From assembly GCF_000721235.1 (NCBI RefSeq), contig NZ_JOFH01000002.1, positions 62,001 to 126,000 of the forward strand: a DNA stretch of 64,000 nucleotides. Direction: 5' to 3'. This stretch comes from Streptomyces olivaceus. GTDB lineage: Bacteria; Actinomycetota; Actinomycetes; Streptomycetales; Streptomycetaceae. The notes under the pieces were generated by a model, which saw only the letters and a list, made by a program, of their open reading frames with translations, ran no database searches and was not told the DNA's origin. Both the position numbers and the translations under genes were made by a program. Below are positions 61,221 through 64,000 of this stretch, piece after piece. Every line of letters starts with the position of its first letter. Position 1 is the stretch's first letter.

Positions 61221-61241
61221 CGACCGACATAATGTCGGTCG
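61221..61241 (+). promoter_or_regulatory. Palindrome spanning the ctaE start codon
   Basis: CGACCGACAT and ATGTCGGTCG, 10-bp arms with one central base (61231), form a perfect inverted repeat. The ATG of ctaE (61232-61234) lies in the right arm. It could be a protein operator, or an mRNA hairpin hiding the start site. Confidence 0.65.
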
Positions 61242-61852
61242 TGGCGACAGCAACGACAGTAGAAACCGGGCACGCGCACCCGTCGGTCAACCGGCCGAAC
61301 CTCACCAGCGTCGGAACCATCATCTGGTTGAGTTCCGAGCTGATGTTCTTCGCGGCCCTCTTCGCGATGTACTTCACCCTGCGATCGGTGACCGGCCCGG
61401 ACTTCTGGTCCGAGAAGGCCGAAGCGCTGAACATCCCGTTCTCCGCGACGAACACCACGATCCTGGTGCTCTCCTCCCTCACCTGCCAGCTCGGCGTGTT
61501 CGCGGCCGAGCGCGGTGACGTGAAGAAGCTCCGGATGTGGTTCATCGTCACCTTCGTGATGGGTGCGATCTTCATCGGCGGTCAGGTCTTCGAGTACACC
61601 GAGCTGGTCAAGCACGAGGGCATCTCGCTCTCGTCCGACGCGTACGGCTCGGCGTTCTACCTGACCACCGGCTTCCACGGACTGCATGTGACGGGCGGAC
61701 TGATCGCCTTCCTCTTCGTCCTGGGCCGCACCTACGCGGCCCGGAGGTTCACTCACGAGCAGGCGACCGCCGCCATCGTCGTGTCCTACTACTGGCACTT
61801 CGTCGATGTCGTCTGGATCGGCCTGTTCGCCACGATCTACCTGATCAAGTAG
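61232..61852 (+). CDS. ctaE: Cytochrome c oxidase subunit III
   Basis: 206 residues from ATG 61232 ([18 protein letters not shown]). Five transmembrane helices are visible. Marks of subunit III include [65 protein letters not shown] and [21 protein letters not shown]. It heads the ctaE-qcrCAB cluster. A palindrome covers its start codon and may control it. Confidence 0.96.
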   Translation: MSVVATATTVETGHAHPSVNRPNLTSVGTIIWLSSELMFFAALFAMYFTLRSVTGPDFWSEKAEALNIPFSATNTTILVLSSLTCQLGVFAAERGDVKKLRMWFIVTFVMGAIFIGGQVFEYTELVKHEGISLSSDAYGSAFYLTTGFHGLHVTGGLIAFLFVLGRTYAARRFTHEQATAAIVVSYYWHFVDVVWIGLFATIYLIK

Positions 61853-61917
61853 TCGCGGAACGCACCCGCGCAATACCAGAAGCATCGACGCAGAAGATCC
61901 TGACACCGGGGTAATCC

Positions 61918-62727
61918 GTGAAAAAGCTCTCCGCACGACGACGCCATCCGCTGGCGGCGCTCGTCGTCCTACTCCTCGCGCTGGCATGCACAGGGGGGCT
62001 GTACGCCGCGTTCGCACCCGCGGGCAAGGCGCAGGCCGATGAAACCGCCCAGTCCCTCGCCATCGACGAGGGCAAGAAGCTCTACGCCGTCGGCTGTGCC
62101 AGTTGCCACGGCACCGGAGGTCAGGGCACCAGCGACGGTCCGAGCCTGGTCGGCGTGGGCGCCGCGGCCGTCGACTTCCAGGTGGGCACCGGCCGCATGC
62201 CGGCCCAGCAGCCCGGCGCGCAGGTCCCGAAGAAGAAGGTCATCTACTCCCAGGCGGAGATCGACCAGCTCGCGTCCTACATCGCCTCGCTGGGCGCCGG
62301 CCCGTCCGTCCCCTCGGAGGAGAAGTACGGCCCGGAGGGCGCGGACATCGCCAAGGGCGGTGAGCTCTTCCGTACCAACTGCGCGCAGTGCCACAACTTC
62401 ACCGGCAAGGGCGGCGCCCTGACGCACGGCAAGTACGCGCCGACCCTTGAGGACGTCGACCCCAAGCACATCTACGAGGCCATGCAGACCGGCCCGCAGA
62501 ACATGCCCTCCTTCCCCGACACCACGCTGTCGGAGCAGAACAAGAAGGACATCATCGCCTACCTGGACGCGGTCAACGGCGACGAGACCGTGGACCCGGG
62601 CGGTCTCTCGCTCGGCGGCCTCGGGCCGGTCAGCGAAGGCCTGTTCGGCTGGATCTTCGGTCTCGGTGCCTGCATCGCCGTCGCCGTATGGGTCGCCGCT
62701 CGGACCGCAAAGGCCAAGAAGTCATGA
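61918..62727 (+). CDS. qcrC: Cytochrome bc1 complex diheme cytochrome c subunit
   Basis: 269 residues from GTG 61918. N-terminal signal or anchor helix, then two c-type haem sites, CASCH and CAQCH, each followed by a Met-bearing loop, and a C-terminal transmembrane helix (GWIFGLGACIAVAVWVAAR). This is the actinobacterial double-haem c subunit that passes electrons directly to the aa3 oxidase. The stop overlaps the qcrA ATG. Confidence 0.96.
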   Translation: MKKLSARRRHPLAALVVLLLALACTGGLYAAFAPAGKAQADETAQSLAIDEGKKLYAVGCASCHGTGGQGTSDGPSLVGVGAAAVDFQVGTGRMPAQQPGAQVPKKKVIYSQAEIDQLASYIASLGAGPSVPSEEKYGPEGADIAKGGELFRTNCAQCHNFTGKGGALTHGKYAPTLEDVDPKHIYEAMQTGPQNMPSFPDTTLSEQNKKDIIAYLDAVNGDETVDPGGLSLGGLGPVSEGLFGWIFGLGACIAVAVWVAARTAKAKKS

Positions 62728-63782
62728 GTAGCCAAGACATTCCAGAAGAGAACCTGCCCGCTGAGCAGGACGCCCCGCACGGCGCGGTGAAGGTCGCGGA
62801 CGAGGAGAACCCGTTCGCCGATCCCGGTCTGCCGCCCCACGAGCACCGGATCCAGGACATCGACGAGCAGGCCGCCAAGCGGTCCGAGCGCGCGGTCGCC
62901 CTGCTGTTCACGGTGTCGATGCTGGCCACCATCGGCTTCATCGCCTCGTTCGTCGCGATCCCGCACGACAAGTCGATCTTCATCTGGCCGCTCGGTCACA
63001 TCAACGCGATGAACTTCGCGCTGGGTCTGACCCTGGGCGTGGCGCTGTTCACCATCGGCGCGGGCGCCGTCCACTGGGCGCGCACCCTGATGTCCGACGA
63101 GGAGGTCGCCGACGAGCGCCACGCGATCGAGGCCGACACCGAGACCCGTGCGAAGGTCCACGCGGACTTCAAGCAGGGCGCCAAGGAGTCGGTGATCGGC
63201 CGGCGCAAGCTGATCCGCAACACGATGCTGGGCGCCCTCACGCTGGTGCCGCTCTCCGGCGTCGTCCTGCTGCGCGATCTCGGCCCGCTGCCCGGGACCA
63301 AGCTCCGCCACACGCTGTGGTCCAAGGGCAAGCTGCTCGTCAACATGAACACGAACGAGCCCATGCGTCCGTCGGACATCGGGGTCGGTTCCCTCACCTT
63401 CGCCAAGCCCGAGGGCCTGGAGGAGCACGACCACGACTTCCAGAACGAGATCGCCAAGGCGGCCCTGATGATCATCCGGCTGGAGCCGGACTCGATCAAG
63501 GACAAGCGCGAGCTCGAGTGGTCGCACGAGGGCATCGTGGCGTACTCGAAGATCTGCACCCACGTCGGTTGCCCGATCTCCCTGTACGAGCAGCAGACGC
63601 ATCACGCGCTCTGCCCCTGCCACCAGTCCACCTTCGACCTTGCCGACGGCGCCCGGGTCATCTTCGGTCCCGCCGGTCACCCGCTGCCGCAGCTGCGCAT
63701 CGGTGTGAACGACGAGGGCTATCTCGAGGCGCTCAGCGACTTCGAGGAGCCCGTCGGTCCTGCATTCTGGGAGCGCGGATGA
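62724..63782 (+). CDS. qcrA: Cytochrome bc1 complex Rieske iron-sulphur subunit
   Basis: 352 residues from ATG 62724 (MSSQDIPEENLPAEQD). Three transmembrane helices near residues 57-79, 94-117 and 166-182 precede the Rieske domain with CTHVGCPIS and CPCHQSTFDLADGA, the four cluster ligands. The three-helix form is typical of actinobacteria. It overlaps qcrC and qcrB by 4 nt each. Confidence 0.96.
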   Translation: MSSQDIPEENLPAEQDAPHGAVKVADEENPFADPGLPPHEHRIQDIDEQAAKRSERAVALLFTVSMLATIGFIASFVAIPHDKSIFIWPLGHINAMNFALGLTLGVALFTIGAGAVHWARTLMSDEEVADERHAIEADTETRAKVHADFKQGAKESVIGRRKLIRNTMLGALTLVPLSGVVLLRDLGPLPGTKLRHTLWSKGKLLVNMNTNEPMRPSDIGVGSLTFAKPEGLEEHDHDFQNEIAKAALMIIRLEPDSIKDKRELEWSHEGIVAYSKICTHVGCPISLYEQQTHHALCPCHQSTFDLADGARVIFGPAGHPLPQLRIGVNDEGYLEALSDFEEPVGPAFWERG

Positions 63783-64000
63783 GTACTGCAGCCAACGACG
63801 CACCCCGCTCGCGCGGGAAGGCACCGGCCGGCGAACGCGTCGCCGACTGGGCCGACGGCCGGCTGGGGATCTACTCCCTGGCCAAGGCCAACATGCGCAA
63901 GATCTTCCCCGACCACTGGTCGTTCATGCTGGGTGAGATCTGCCTGTACAGCTTCATCATCATCATCCTCACGGGTGTGTACCTGACGCTGTTCTTCCAC
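63779..64000 (+). CDS. qcrB: Cytochrome bc1 complex cytochrome b subunit, C-terminus cut by window edge
   Basis: The first 74 codons from ATG 63779, overlapping the qcrA stop. The product starts MSTAANDAPRSRGKAPAGERV and then GRLGIYSLAKANMRKIFPDHWSFMLGEICLYSFIIIILTGVYLTLFF, the first transmembrane helix. Recognised by position and by DHWSFMLGEI, typical of actinobacterial cytochrome b. The haem ligands lie beyond the window. Confidence 0.94.
   Translation, partial: MSTAANDAPRSRGKAPAGERVADWADGRLGIYSLAKANMRKIFPDHWSFMLGEICLYSFIIIILTGVYLTLFFH

Overview
The window is chromosomal DNA from a Streptomyces species. It has very high GC with GC-rich third codon positions, many GTG starts, leaderless or ATGA/GTGA-coupled genes, and families typical of the genus (actinobacterial QcrCAB-CtaCDEF, GlnR-type glnA promoter, NsdA-like regulator, PspA/PspAA/PspAB). 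The gene order matches, from memory, the S. coelicolor SCO2148-SCO2200 core region read from glnA towards the cytochrome bcc-aa3 genes. There is no phage, CRISPR array, rRNA or tRNA in it.

Layout: 0.0-2.0 kb carries htpX and the start of pspAB, then an HxlR regulator. 2.0-8.9 kb carries an NAD(P)-binding protein, glnA behind a textbook GlnR site, an RDD protein, a DUF4191 membrane protein, a small SCO2195-type protein, and lipA and lipB. 9.1-19.6 kb is a mixed block: an NsdA-like regulator, a MarR regulator with an NmrA-type gene under two tandem operators, a 181-bp MITE-like element set against a stop codon, a phytoene-desaturase-like flavoprotein, a TIGR01777 epimerase, an acetyltransferase, a MarP-like protease, a peptidoglycan amidase, a DUF4240 protein and a WYL regulator. 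19.6-28.8 kb is central metabolism: aceE (E1), a GntR regulator, a two-lipoyl-domain E2, lpd (E3) and leucyl aminopeptidase. lipA/lipB make the lipoyl groups that the E2 protein needs.

29-34 kb holds a secreted GH114-type lipoprotein and the cobalamin lower-ligand genes cobS, cobT and a MBL-CobU fusion. 34-38.5 kb holds an HtrA lipoprotein, a methyltransferase with a probable CTG start, DUF3043, pspA and pspAA. 38.6-43.9 kb is a two-component pair and an RND transporter. nadA follows.

45.4-50.2 kb is the most unusual part. It is a minus-strand operon inserted between nadA and the HesB-type iron-sulphur gene, which I recall as direct neighbours in S. coelicolor. It encodes a 23-residue peptide, a strong hairpin, a TPR protein, an MFS transporter and a prolyl-oligopeptidase-like enzyme. 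This looks like a small peptide signalling or RiPP-like system that I cannot assign to any named class.

50.7-64 kb returns to conserved respiratory genes: the HesB/ErpA protein, two hypothetical proteins, adenosine kinase, a cysteine desulfurase-TusA fusion, ctaC-ctaD-ctaF, an L,D-transpeptidase, a pseudo-receiver protein and ctaE-qcrC-qcrA-qcrB, the last cut by the right edge.
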